A program made the position numbers and the translations under genes. DNA of 64,000 bases from Forficula auricularia. Its lineage: Eukaryota; Arthropoda; Insecta; Dermaptera; Forficulidae. The stretch is taken from assembly GCA_024734495.1 (NCBI GenBank), contig JALMQS010000099.1, positions 94,289,388 through 94,353,387 of the forward strand, in the 5' to 3' direction. This document shows positions 43,375-54,535 of the stretch, in pieces; position 1 is the first letter of the stretch; the number at the start of each line of letters is the position of its first letter. Under the pieces are notes generated by a model, which searched no databases, had not been told where the DNA came from, and saw nothing but the letters and a program-made list of their open reading frames with translations.

Positions 43375-43545
43375 CAAAGGGCTAGACTTTTTATTTTTGA
43401 CCCCCCCCCCTCATTTTGTGTGGTTAGTTTTTGCATTTCTAGCCTTCTGGGACCCTACAGAAAATGTATACAAAATTTGATTGAGTTTGGTCCAACGGGC
43501 TAGAATTTTAATTTTTGACCCCCCCCCCCATTTCTAAGGGGTTAA
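43375..43545 (-). repeat. Two tandem units of the dispersed ~100-130-bp repeat
   Basis: Inverse orientation of the 1630 and 20751 pairs. C-runs of nine or ten separate units containing CAAATTTTGTATACA-like complement blocks and GGTCCAACGGGCTAGA. Confidence 0.65.
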
Positions 43546-43559
43546 AAGATAGAAAGTTT

Positions 43560-43880
43560 TGATTTTTCCTTTGTTTTTGTCACAAACTCTACTAGCAGGC
43601 GAAATTTCACGATGCTAGAATAATTGGAAGTACTCTAATAGGTTTTGATGACCTGTGTGAGTGAGTGAGTGCCAATATTTTCTCAGGTCCATATCTCAGA
43701 ATCCATTTAAGCTATATTATTGAAATTTGGTACTCTCCTCAAGATCGATTACATAATTACATGTGTATAATTTCAGCTCTGTATCTCAAATGGATTTCCA
43801 GCTGCAGGGGGGTCGAAATTGACTCGAAATGGTTCGTGTAAATAGCGTACAGCATGTGCGCTTTAATATCGCTTACCACA
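43560..43880 (+). repeat. Dispersed repeat shared (inverted) with 22890-23165
   Basis: Blocks GGTTTTGATGACCTG, GAAATTTGGTACTCTC, ATTACATGTGTATAATTTCAG and GAAATGGTTCGTGTAAATAG match the complement of the intronic copy. It directly follows the tandem units. Confidence 0.6.
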
Positions 43881-45361
43881 CTATATTTTTTTCAATTTGT
43901 AATTTATTTAAAATTAAAAAAAAAATGTTTTTTTAATTATATTCTAAGAATGAGTTGCGTAATTTCGTCAAACCTGTCTTAGGACTGTATACTCGATGAT
44001 GATCATTTAAAGATGAAAGCTTTAACCTTTGTATAAATATACATTTGAGGAAAAATTGAGAATACATTTTCAAGACTGTGTATGCTCTCGATAATTTTTA
44101 CAGACGCCTTGGTGGACATGTTACATGGAGCTAGGTGATAGAGAGCTGCCGCCCTGGTATTAAATTTAAATAAAATAAACTATTTACAATTTGAACAATA
44201 GAAAATACAAAAAATGAAAATTTATGAATTAATTCAACACTTGGACCAAAGGTTCCCAAACTGTGCGCCGCGGCCTTTTCACAGGCGTGCCGCGAAGCTT
44301 AACAATCAGGGCCGCACAACAACAACAGCATTTTATTCACACCCGATAGCAAAATAAGTTTCGTCCTGGATATGAACAGTTTTTAAATTTCAATTAAATT
44401 ACTGTAGTTTATTTTTAAACCTACAAACAATTATATGTAATTTATTCCAACATATTATACATTAGAAAAGATTCATACTTGTGTGTGTGTCTGTGACTAA
44501 TTTAATCATTTGCATTGAATCGCTTTGAAAGCTTAAATTTTACTTTTTTTACTAAAAAAAAATTATTTCATACGTGTTTTAATCTAAACGAAAGATTGAG
44601 AGTAAAATTCTTTATATGTGTTTTTATTTTGCAATTTTTTAAACATATTTCAACTCTTTATAATAGTCTTTGTATGCAATTATTAGTATTAAAATAGTTC
44701 GCTTGTGTTAAGGAGAAGTAGAAGCTATTGATAAAACTCGTACTATACTTGATTAATAGAAAATTCTTTATTTCGTGTCTGAGCTTGTCTCCAATGGATA
44801 TGGACTTGTCCCGACATGTATCCAGGATTATTATAAAAGTGGCCAAATTTATATTTCGCATCCTTTTCTTTCTATACCGGGGTGAGACATTCTACCACAA
44901 TTGCATTTCAGAGAATTTATTATTTTTTTAATTTTTATCTTTAAAATATTTTTATTGAATAAGGGAATTATTTTTTCGAAATTTCGGTAAATTATTTTCA
45001 TTTGCCTTTAAGGAAAGAAAAAAATTTATCGAATATATTTTTTTCATTAAATTATTATATACAATGAATTTATTTTTATTAGGTAAATTTTTTAATTAAA
45101 TAAATAAGAATTAACAGATATTTATTATAAGGTGTTCATTTTAGAAAATCAATTCATTCGAAATTTGTTTTTAATAAAATTAATAATTTATTTTTTCTTA
45201 TAAAATTTATTCGGTAGGCTTGCAAGGTAAAGCCTGCTGGGCGTGTTTAATTTGATAATAAAATGTCTAAATCAAAAAGATTTAATTTTTTATTTTCGTA
45301 AAAATTCGAATTCGATTTTTTTTCCAATTTTACAGGTACCTTAAATCCAAAAATTGAAAAA
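43881..45361. other. AT-rich intergenic
   Basis: 44245-44310 begins CAAAGGTTCCCAAACTGTGC, a hAT-like end without a visible partner. 43975-44030 (CTTAGGACTGTATACTC then GATGATGAT) matches 61145-61180. The frames have no recognised domains. Confidence 0.35.
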
Positions 45362-45379
45362 TCTCTCTCTCTCTCTCTA

Positions 45380-45448
<69 letters not shown>

Positions 45449-45452
45449 GTGA
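45362..45452. repeat. CT/TG microsatellite
   Basis: About nine CT units followed, after CTAT, by about 32 TG units with one GC interruption. The histidine/threonine-rich - strand frame here is an artefact. Confidence 0.97.
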
Positions 45453-45595
45453 TCAAATCAAATATAAATTTTTTGACACGAACAAACTGAACGATTCTGG
45501 ATTCTTGACTAGTGATAAGAATGGGGAATAAAAAAAATTATGACTTTACGTTTTTGAATTATTGTGGATTATGGGAATATAGACAGACATTATTA

Positions 45596-46284
45596 AATTA
45601 GGTTGGAGTTGGTGGTGTTTCACAAGGAGAAAAATTAAAATACAAAGATTTTTTTAGTTTACTCTATATATTTCGAGCTCTTGCCTTAACTCATCGTCAG
45701 GAGAACATTGACTGAAGATAACATAAAATAATGAACAGAATTTATTTTAATTTTAATATGATGGACAGTTATTTATGACTTAGTGTAAATATGAAAGAAT
45801 TATCAGGGGATGGGATGGCCTTAGAGCCGAAAGAACAGATGGAGCGGACAGAGGGCTAAACGGGAATAAAGAAAAGATATTTATACTTGGAAGTTGCCGA
45901 AAATTATGTATGTGCCATAAAGGAGGGCAATAAACTATGGAATGTGATGAGGGTGCATAGTGAAAATTTCCATCTCTTATTTTCTATTTAAAAAAATAAA
46001 AAATAAAAATAAACCCACCATACACTCTCATCACATTCCAATTCAAATTAAATATCATTGATTAAGATGTCAATTATTGGTGAAGTTTTGATGTCTGTTT
46101 GATTGTTCAAAATATTTTGATTAAGTTGTATGGCCTTTTTTTAATTTCAGCTGACTCAAATAAATCTAATTTCCTGCTTCTTGAAATGAAATGTAAAGGG
46201 AGGGGGTTGACTCCAACCTAGTTTAATTTTAACAATGATTCACTATAAACCAACACCGCGTTCCCTAAATTTGATAGACAGACA
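45596..46284 (+). mobile_element. Composite foldback repeat, copy A
   Basis: Begins ATTAGGTTGGAGTTGGTGGT and its first part ends with the inverse ACTCCAACCTAGTTTAA (46210-46226). It is followed by CACTATAAACCAACACCGCG and a TTTGATAGAC block to 46284. The - strand motif at 45668-45700 reads CTGACGA, T, a GAG/CTC-based hairpin and GAAATATATA, with CTC/GAG flanks. Copy B is at 47871-48262, inverted. Confidence 0.65.
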
Positions 46285-47477
46285 TTAGATATTATTGTGG
46301 GACCTGAGTGAATTTTCTACGACCTTTTGTTTTACCGCTATCGCGTGGTATAAAAATCCGAATTAAAACATACATGACCGAATCAACATTTGTCAGTTTC
46401 AGACATTTCTCAAACCATAGATATTTATTAGGCTACGAAACTCTTAAAATTCGAGTCTCATTCACAAATTACTGAAAATAAAATATTTTACTAGTCTCAG
46501 ATCCTTTAATTTAAATAGTATTTAAGATAAGTAGTTTTTAAAGATAGGGACTCAGTCACTTAGTTAATTAATTAATTTTTAAAGACAGTGCTGAAAACTG
46601 ATTAATTGTGATCCTTCTTGTTTTCGCTAAACAGCTCTCTTGATAACCTAGAAATGATAAGCCTAGATAAATAGCTAAATGGCTGAATTGGCGTGACTAC
46701 TCAGACATAATTAATAAAAAATATTTTTTATAAAAATAAATGCTCTTAAATTGTAAGTTCCTATATAATTTCATATACTTTAGCAATTAACCTAGTTCAA
46801 AAGGAAAGATAGGAGTACTTAAGCACTGACGATGAACCCAATAATATTTTCTTTACTTCAACTCAGATTAAAATGTAATTAGATATCAAAGAAAATAATA
46901 TAAATTACTGTCCTGTTTTCCATCACATTCAAACTCAAATTTATTTCAATATGTAACAATATATAATTAACAAAGTAACGATATTCGTATTAATTAATTT
47001 GAATAAAAACCTTTGTTTTATAATTGGCTAGCGGTCCTTTAAATGTTTCCACTTGTGACCAATTAGATGAAAAGATAGAATGGCCAGGTGAGGTCATTCA
47101 TGGTCAAGGACGGACAAAATCATTAATTCTCTGATGTATCTGAACATTCGTAGAAAATTCCTGACTCTATCTGTGTTGTTATTAACGGGCAGATGATTTG
47201 CACCTCTTTATTTGCAATTAATAATCGAGATTTGCCCCTCAGGACTTTTGCAATAATTTAATGCTATCTATGGCTCGATATCTTCAAGCGTTTGTGAAGC
47301 TGTCTTTAGTTTTATTTATTTATTTTTTATCTTTTCAAATTCACTCGTATAGTGTTGTATTTACAATTTAATTTATGTGCCCGTATCTTAATTTTTATTA
47401 CTTTTCTGTGGAGTATCTCATGTTATGAAAAAAATTATGACATTTTTTTTACAATTAAATTACTTATTATTTTTTAG
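46285..47477. other. Unique-looking sequence between the inverted copies
   Basis: No repeats recognised. 47030-47260 is less AT-rich, with no open frame of note. It could be conserved non-coding DNA, untested. Confidence 0.35.
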
Positions 47478-47762
47478 GGAGCCCGTAGCCGAACGGATAA
47501 AGAGATCGATTCTGCATATATTCTGCAAAAACACATCACAAGTTCGATCTCAGCTAGAAGCCAAAATTTAAAAAAGTTAATATTTGCAAAATATTAATCA
47601 TTTTGGCTCCCCTGCTTCAGGAACTGACAACCCCTGGTTTTAAATCCAGGGGAAGGCAATGGGAAACCACCCATATGAAAAATTCCCCCAGGAAAATTAC
47701 AATGGAGAGGATACTCTCCATAGTAATCGCCGACGCTCGATTGAGAAGTAGATAAAGTTTAA
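47478..47762 (+). repeat. tRNA-derived SINE
   Basis: The head GAGCCCGTAGCCGAACGGAT resembles a Pol III A-box region, and AGTTCGATCTC (about 47541-47551) a B box, at tRNA-like spacing. The body contains CCTGGTTTTAAATCCAGGGG and GGCAATGGGAAACCACCC, a block found in many insect SINEs. It ends in an A-run at 47760. Confidence 0.75.
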
Positions 47763-47870
47763 AAAAAAATTTATTTCGATTTCATTTAAGCTTGCAGAAC
47801 AATTGACTTTAACAATTTTAAGAAATATATTTTAACATCTGAAATCTGTATCTATTTGTACTTGAACTAT

Positions 47871-48262
47871 CTTAGTCTATCAAATTTAGGGAACGCGGTG
47901 TTGGTTTATAGTGAAACACTGTTAAAATTAAATTAGGTTGGGGTTGGTGGTGTTTCAAGGAGAAAAATTAAAATACAAAGATTTTTTTTAGTTTACTCTA
48001 TATATATTCCAGCCCTTTGTCCCCTACATCTGTTCTTTCGGCTCTAAGGCCATCCCTATGATAATTCTTTCATATTTACACTAAGTCATAAATAACTGTC
48101 CATCATATTAAAAATTAAAATAAATTCTGTTCAAAATATCATGTTATCTTTAGTCATTGTTCTCCTGACGATGAGTTAAGAGCTCGAAATATATAGAGTA
48201 AACTAAAAAAATCTTTGTATTTTAATTTTTCTCCTTGTGAAACACCACCAACCCCAACCTAA
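47871..48262 (-). mobile_element. Composite foldback repeat, copy B
   Basis: In inverse order to copy A: GTCTATCAAATTTAGGGAAC and CGCGGTGTTGGTTTATAGTG, then a perfect-ended palindrome from TTAGGTTGGGGTTGGTGGTG to its complement at 48262. The motif lies on the + strand at 48165-48195. Confidence 0.7.
48165..48195 (+). ncRNA. Hammerhead-ribozyme-like motif
   Basis: CTGACGA at 48165-48171, an extra T, hairpin GAGTTAAGAGCTC (GAG/CTC closed), GAAATATATA, with CTC before and GAG after forming a 3-bp helix I. The - strand copy at 45668-45700 has a longer loop but the same pairing. The cleavage position would be after an A (AUA triplet). Confidence 0.35.
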
Positions 48263-48639
48263 TTTAATTTTATCTTAGTCTAATTTATTTATTAAAATGA
48301 AAGTTTTTGCCGAGAGTAGCAGAATTTTTATATATTGAAGGAGACAATAAAAGAGTGTGTCTTCTGCTGGAAGTATACTTCAATAATTTATTTATGATTT
48401 CGAAAGATTTTGTATATAGGAAATAATATAAAACTTTATTTTAAATACAAGATATTTTGGTTCTGTACCATAATCAATGAAATAAGAGTTAGGATTGATT
48501 CTTTCATAGTTTCAATCCTCTGTTTATAGGTAACCACAAACACGGGGTTTATTTTAGTTTAGTGGCTTGGATCTCTGTTAATAAAAATCATAATTTTATC
48601 AACTTTATATACTAAATAGTCATATGTTCGGACCAATTG

Positions 48640-48935
48640 AAATACTCTATCTAATTCTTCATAAAATTCTTCTTTCTATCTTCATCCGCTCCATATGTAG
48701 GTGCATATGCTTTGATAATGGTCGAATTGTAAAATTTACCCTTCAGCCTCAATACACATATTCTTTCATTTATTGTCTTAAACAGCAGTACTGCACTTTG
48801 AAGAGTGTTCTTCACCACGAAGCCTACTTCATAAATGTGTTGGGATGGATGACCACTGTAATACATTGTTGAGTTGCCCAAGTTAGCTTCCCCATCATTA
48901 GTCCATTTTACTTCTTGTTGAGCACATATATCTAT
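48640..48935 (-). pseudogene. Non-LTR retrotransposon endonuclease fragment
   Basis: The - strand frame reads TNDGEANLGNSTMYYSGH, GFVVKNTLQSAVLLFKTINE, RICVLRLKGKFYNSTIIKAY and APTYGADEDRKK. This matches the middle of the apurinic-type (EEP) endonuclease domain of RTE/Craft-like retrotransposons, where ...AYAPT is a conserved block. No N-terminal catalytic part remains. Confidence 0.75.
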
Positions 48936-48974
48936 ATATATATAATATATATTTGATACCTCTCTAATTCACTC

Positions 48975-49320
48975 AATAACAAGATCTTGAAGAGAATAAG
49001 CGGAATGATTAGACATAGTGTTACCGGCGAATGGAGGTTTAGAAGTGCAAGGGAGGTGAGAGAATTAACAGGGCAGTCTTACATCACGAGCTGTATAAGA
49101 TCACGAAGGGTGGTTTTGGTGGGACATGTGGTGCGTGCTGATGAAGATCGAGCTATCAGAAAGATTTCCGAAGCAAAACCGATAGGAAGAAGACCACCAG
49201 GTAGACCACGGCAAAGATGGATGGACAATATATAGCCAGAGATCTTGAAGAGTTGGGTGCTCAAGAAAATTGGAACTCTATAGCACGGGATATTGCAAAA
49301 TGGCGAGGCATTATATAAGA
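48975..49320 (+). pseudogene. RTE-like reverse transcriptase C-terminal fragment
   Basis: The frame 48987-49235 contains LVGHVVRADEDRAIRKI and GRRPPGRPRQRWMDNI, the hallmark end (GH...R, RR..GRP..RW.D) of RTE-type non-LTR reverse transcriptases. A frameshift at about 49233 moves the rest (ARDLEELGAQENWNSIARDI, then AKWRGII and stop at 49319) to another frame. Its strand is opposite to the adjacent endonuclease fragment. Confidence 0.82.
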
Positions 49321-50289
49321 GGAATTTCTCCTGAAACGTCTAGTTCAAAAATAAACGTTTTCAAGATTGTGTTATAAAAGATTTGTATTTTTTTATAAAG
49401 TATGTACCATATATTAAATAATTAGTTCAGATCGTGACGTCATACCGGCCAGTCCGAATTTCCGAGACTCGTTTCCTATCTACCCTACTCCCACTACCCC
49501 ACCTTGGATTAGGATTCAGATTTGCAAGTCGGGCGGGCGAGCCTATACGGTAGTTTGGGCTCGCAAGCCACTCTTTTAACATCTCCCCCACGCGTCAAAG
49601 GAATCTTGACCTATTTTCTCTTTAATTTTGGAGTAGATTTTCTTAAAAAATGTTATATTTTAATTTTTAAACCAATTAATCATCTGAAGTGAAAATTTAA
49701 AAAATTAATCCTTTGGAAGATGAAAAACTCCAAGCTCCAAGGCGACGCCTAATCTCTTAACCTGTGTAATCTGGATTTAAAAAAATTCTTGATTGTTTTA
49801 TTAATTAAAATAAATACAATTATTTATAAAAAAAATCGAATATCGTTTAATAAAATTCAAAAATTTCATGAAAATTTAAAAAATATTAAACTTTATGGAA
49901 GAATTTAAGTTATATAGTTGCATTAAGTAACACTTGTTTATATTTTTGAAATTTTCAAATGATAAAAGGAAAATTTCTCCCAAATCGTATATATAATATA
50001 TACAGGGTGTTTCAGGAGGAATAGTAAATATTTTAGGAGGTGGTAGTATAGAGGAATTTCAATAAAAAATGCCATATAACATGTGTCAATTTTTATTGAG
50101 TACAGAGATACAGCTGTTAGTATGTAACCCAATATCGGTATACTTCGCATGTGTAAATAGGAGCGGCATGTGTAGTTGATTTCAAGGGGTGGCCAGGGAC
50201 GCATCGTCCATATGTGCAAGGTCGTGTGGTGGACGACGGCCCAAAGGTCTTAAAGGCGCCGACAGTATTACACAGTTCAAATGAATAAA
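49321..50289. other. Intergenic, nothing recognised
   Basis: 49430-49600 is GC-richer (GTCGGGCGGGCGAGCC) with interrupted frames, probably decayed repeat. The frame 49938-50219 (-) has no recognised domain. Confidence 0.35.
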
Positions 50290-50880
50290 TTTTAAAGAAT
50301 TAAAAAAAGTACTATCTTACCTACTCTAGGGTAAAATAGGCACTTTAAAATATAATTTTACTAAAAACTTTATATAACCTGTTTTGTGGTGCTCAAGGTA
50401 CTTAATTAGAATATTAAATTTAATCTAAATTGGTTAAATTATTTTCAAGATATTTAGATAAAATTAAAATAGTACTGGAATAAAGTACTAATGTTTGTGG
50501 GCCGATATCTATCAAAAACTAATCAGCGCTTCATTTTGTTAAAGTAATGGTAGGATTTCAATTTCATTTCAATCTGTTGAACGGTGACGAAAAAAGGAAT
50601 CCATCCATCCATCCATTCATACCAAACTATCCGCATAAACTACATGAGTACAGAATACACAATCTCACTTTTTGGCCTCTTGGCGAGACCCTATGTGATT
50701 TTTGGCAAAACTGACACATGCTAAAATTCACCCTAAATGAATACTCAATTTGTGATTTTTGATTGAAACCATGGGTTCCGTATCTTTACCTGAGGACCCT
50801 TTGAAGTTGCCCTTAGAGTGAGACCGATCCAATACTTTATCTACTTCGCATCGGATAAAATAAAAATGAAATGGATTGGT
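50290..50880 (+). repeat. Single arm of the ACTTTATCCAATGC foldback family
   Basis: Collinear with the right arm of 13234-15044: GTACTAATGTTTGTGGG, AATCAGCGCTTCATTTTGTT, CATCCATCCATCCAT, CCATGGGTTCCGTA, ending GCATCGGATAAAATA. The opposite arm is missing. Confidence 0.7.
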
Positions 50881-52901
50881 GCTTTTTTAATTTCACATAT
50901 TATTCTCTATATCATATAATATGAAGTATTGCGATCGCCTGCCTGGTTTGGAGGGTAGTCATACTCTTAACTGATCTGCCAGTCTAGTTGTCTAACTAGC
51001 AGGGCTCCCATTATTCGAAGTGTTGCTTTTTAATGACCTGGCTGATGCTGCTACTGGCAAAAAGCGAGCGTGCTGCGACAAGCTTGAACATGATTGTGTT
51101 TGGTGATGTTTCCACCACCCTCTGATAGCCTCTTTTAAATTAACTCTTATTACACTTATTACGCTTACCTATTAATGGATATATGAGGTATGATGAAATC
51201 TAATAGAGCATTAAAAATTTTTTTTGCTTTTATTTTCGAAATATATCAAAAACGGCTGAATCTATTTATTATTCGCCCTATTAGTTATTTTTGCAAAAAA
51301 ATTTTGAAACGTGAAAAAATGTTGCAGCAGTAATTTGGGCTAAGTGCTTATAAAGGCGCCAATCAGTATTTCGCACGATGACGCAAAAGGTACTTGGAAC
51401 GTCCCTGGGGGTTGACATAATAGGTAATAATGAAATTTAATTTTAATTTTAAAGAGATATATCTAAGCTCTTATCTTAATTTTTTGTATTAGTAATGGGC
51501 TACTTGAATGGAATGTATTTATTAGCCAAAAGCTAAAAAATTATATATCCTATATCAATTTATTTTATTCTATTTAATAAAGCATTTACAACTCGCCTAT
51601 GACCCTTTAAAAATGAGGTCAAAAGAAAAGGCTTCATGAGTAGTGAACTTCAACAATGTTGTCCGGTACATGTTTACTTGATTTCCTTAGTTATTTTTGC
51701 TTACTTGAAGGTATTCTACGTCATAGGCTTTCATAGAGCACGCCCCGTTTTGCCGCTGCACTCCATCTATTAAAATCGTTTTCTTATAACTTTGTTATAA
51801 TGACAGTTTAAAAAGCAATTAAAATCATTTTCTATTTCTTTTCTTTTAACAGCATCCCTTTAATTTGAACTTTTAACTTTCAATAGATTTAATTATTAAT
51901 TAAATTTTATATGAGCTCATTAGTCAAAGTTCTTAGAAGTCCCAATCCCAAATAATGCCCATTGTATTGTGAAATAATACTAATAAGCTTTAGTATTCCC
52001 AAACTGGTAAGGTCTCTTGAGGAAATATTTCTGACTATTCAATTTTTAATTTTGTCTTCATACCCCGTAATTATAGAACTTTTTTTATATTTCAACTTAT
52101 ATTTATTTTTATTCAGCATTACCAACGTTAATCGAAATTTGATAGCGACTACTTATATCTTATAATTAAAAGAAAAATTTAATTATCTTTTAACTACACC
52201 ATGTGTGGTCTAACCGAAATATACACAAATTCAATATTTTTTTTTAATTAACATTTAAAATCAAAATTGTATTTTTTCTTATTTTTTATACAAACAAATT
52301 TTAATTTCGAGGCGTATAAATAACCGTATAAACAAGTGAAATATAGTAATAAGTTGAAAACTTGACTCCAAACCCAGTCAGTAATTTTCTGACAGGAACC
52401 TCTTAGAAGAAAAAATGACCTAGTAGAGATTAAGACCATATCTTAATAATTATAATTATAATGATTTAAAATTCAACTGGAACCAAATATTAAAACACGG
52501 GCTTGAGAGTTTCAAGTTTTTCTTCCCGCTCCGCACCCTCGTTTCAAACAAGATACACAGATAATTCATTTTAAATACTAGTAGGTAGAGAAGGAAACAA
52601 TAATAAATAATAAATCATATATATCTATATATTATAAGTTGGCAATGACCAGGGGCAAGGTCTTGAAATTGCGTAAATCTGTTTAAAAAATATTATATGA
52701 TTCTGGTTTGAAACTTAGATCATCAGCTGCACCTCGAACCTGGCGCCTTGAGACCAAGCAGTCTCGCGTTGCTATTAATTTGTGTTAATTTGGATTTTGC
52801 ATAATAATAAATATTAATTATAATCCTAATTTTTCTAAATAGCTTAGAAAATAACAATTTTATAAAAAAATTGCTAATAAAAATAATTTTTATAAAATAA
52901 A
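50881..52901. other. AT-rich intergenic
   Basis: No paired repeat ends. 52720-52780, read on the - strand, has GGTTCGAGG after GCGCCA, resembling a tRNA-derived head, but too little for a call. Confidence 0.35.
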
Positions 52902-53868
52902 ATAAAACCGACTTCAAAAAAATTAAATGTAACAAATAAAATAATAAAAACTTAAAAATAAAATAAAATACACTAAAAGGTATAAAATAATTATCTTATT
53001 TAATTACAACTAAACGACGAAATATTAACATGAAATTACTTTTTGAAGTCGGTGACAAACAAACTATACTTATAATCGAGCGTACCCGCCAAACGTACTA
53101 AGTAAGATCCGTCGAGTGCGATTCATAAAATGTATATATTTGGCACCGACTTCAAAAAGTAATTTCATGTTAATATTTTATTTTATTTTTAAGTTATTAT
53201 TATTTTATTTGGTGCATTTAATTTTTTTGAAGTCAGTTTTATTTTTTTTTATAAAAATTATTTTTATTTTTCTCTTTTAGTGATGTTATTAATAGTGACT
53301 TAATATAATACCTTGCATGCATCTCGTAAGAGAAAGCGTAGGGCGAATGAATCAGAAAATGATAATAAAATTCAATTCATAAATATAGAAATTCTCTCTA
53401 AACGTTTGCGGGTTTTAAATGAATGTTTTAAGATTTTTTTATAAAAGATTTAATTTATTATAAATTTGATTATTTGGTCATAAGAATTGGAGATTTACGT
53501 TATTCCGTCATTGATAATATCATCAGAACTTTACCAAATTAATATGGTACCACCTCTAAGGTACCCTCTTTCCAATAAAAAATAATCATTAAAATCGTTT
53601 CATAAACAAAAAAGTTATGCCTGAACAAACATATTAAAAAAGGTCCAATACCAATGAAAAATAAACGGGACCAATCGGAATCTAGGCTGAACCCAATGCA
53701 AAAAAATTATCAAAATCGGTTTACAATTGGCGGAGATATGAGGTAACATAGGCACAAAAAAAAAAAAAAAAAAAAAAAATTCAATCGAATAGAGAACCTC
53801 CTCCTTTGAAGTCAGTGTTAAAAATCAGTCAAATTGAGAACCTCCTCATTTTTTGAAGTCGGTTAAAA
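52902..53868 (+). mobile_element. ACCGACTTCAAAAA-ended element, copy 2
   Basis: The same layout as 30811-31858 but without the 400-bp insertion: an inner palindrome (52902-53245), then ACCAATCGGAATCTAGGC, GGCGGAGATATGAGGTAACA, an A-run, and a terminus TTTTTTGAAGTCGGTTAAAA. It carries an additional segment (53305-53525) not present in copy 1. Confidence 0.7.
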
Positions 53869-54072
53869 ATATCAATTACCATACGACTTGATATTTTAAA
53901 ATACTTATTAATTAATTTATACAATAAAAATAATAAATAGTTCAATTACATTTAAAGAAGGGAATATGAATGTCGTGTGGTGAACTCATGAGTTAATTTT
54001 TCGAGTTCCGTTTAAAAGTAACTCTGGACTCTAATAGTGTCGCTATAATATATATCTGTGTCCGTCTGTTAT

Positions 54073-54430
54073 AGCAGTGGTTCTTAACCTTTTTAAGCTG
54101 CGACCCAAATTTTAAAAATATGTTTATGTCGCGACCCCCTCCCTCCACCGTCGAAAAAATTTAATTACCTTTTTTTAGACGAAACTTGAGAAATTTTCAA
54201 TGGTGACTTTTTTAACTATAATATTATTTTGTAACAATTAAGATAACCAAAGGTACTTTTCGATCTAAGGAAAATTTAATGAAAAAGAGCGTGTTTTTAT
54301 TTTCATTTTTTATAGTATTGAATAAATCAAAATATATTTTTCAACTTATAATAATAAATAAAATATTTGATTAACGATTCTGCGCAACCCAACGAATATG
54401 CTTTGCGACCCAATTTTGCATTTCAGAGTG
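54073..54430 (+). mobile_element. hAT-type element, right end lost
   Basis: Starts AGCAGTGGTTCTTAACCTTT, a familiar hAT terminus, with a sub-terminal GCGACCC repeated near 54105, 54130 and 54405. The right terminus is replaced by the SINE-like repeat at 54425. Confidence 0.6.
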
Positions 54431-54535
54431 TGTTTTTGTCTCAAGGGTCGAACTAACAAGCCCAGCAAGCGTGTTAGTACTCGGATTCAACTCCTGAGGG
54501 TTCGCCCTCTGGTATTCAATGTAAAAATATTCTAC
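54425..54535 (-). repeat. SINE-like repeat, inverted copy of 27405-27530
   Basis: Complement blocks GAGTACTAACACGCTTGC and GTTAGTTCGACCCTTGAGAC match the intronic copy in the same order. Confidence 0.55.

Noticed and set aside
45247..45456. Histidine/threonine-rich 69-codon frame
   Set aside because: Translation of a TG microsatellite.
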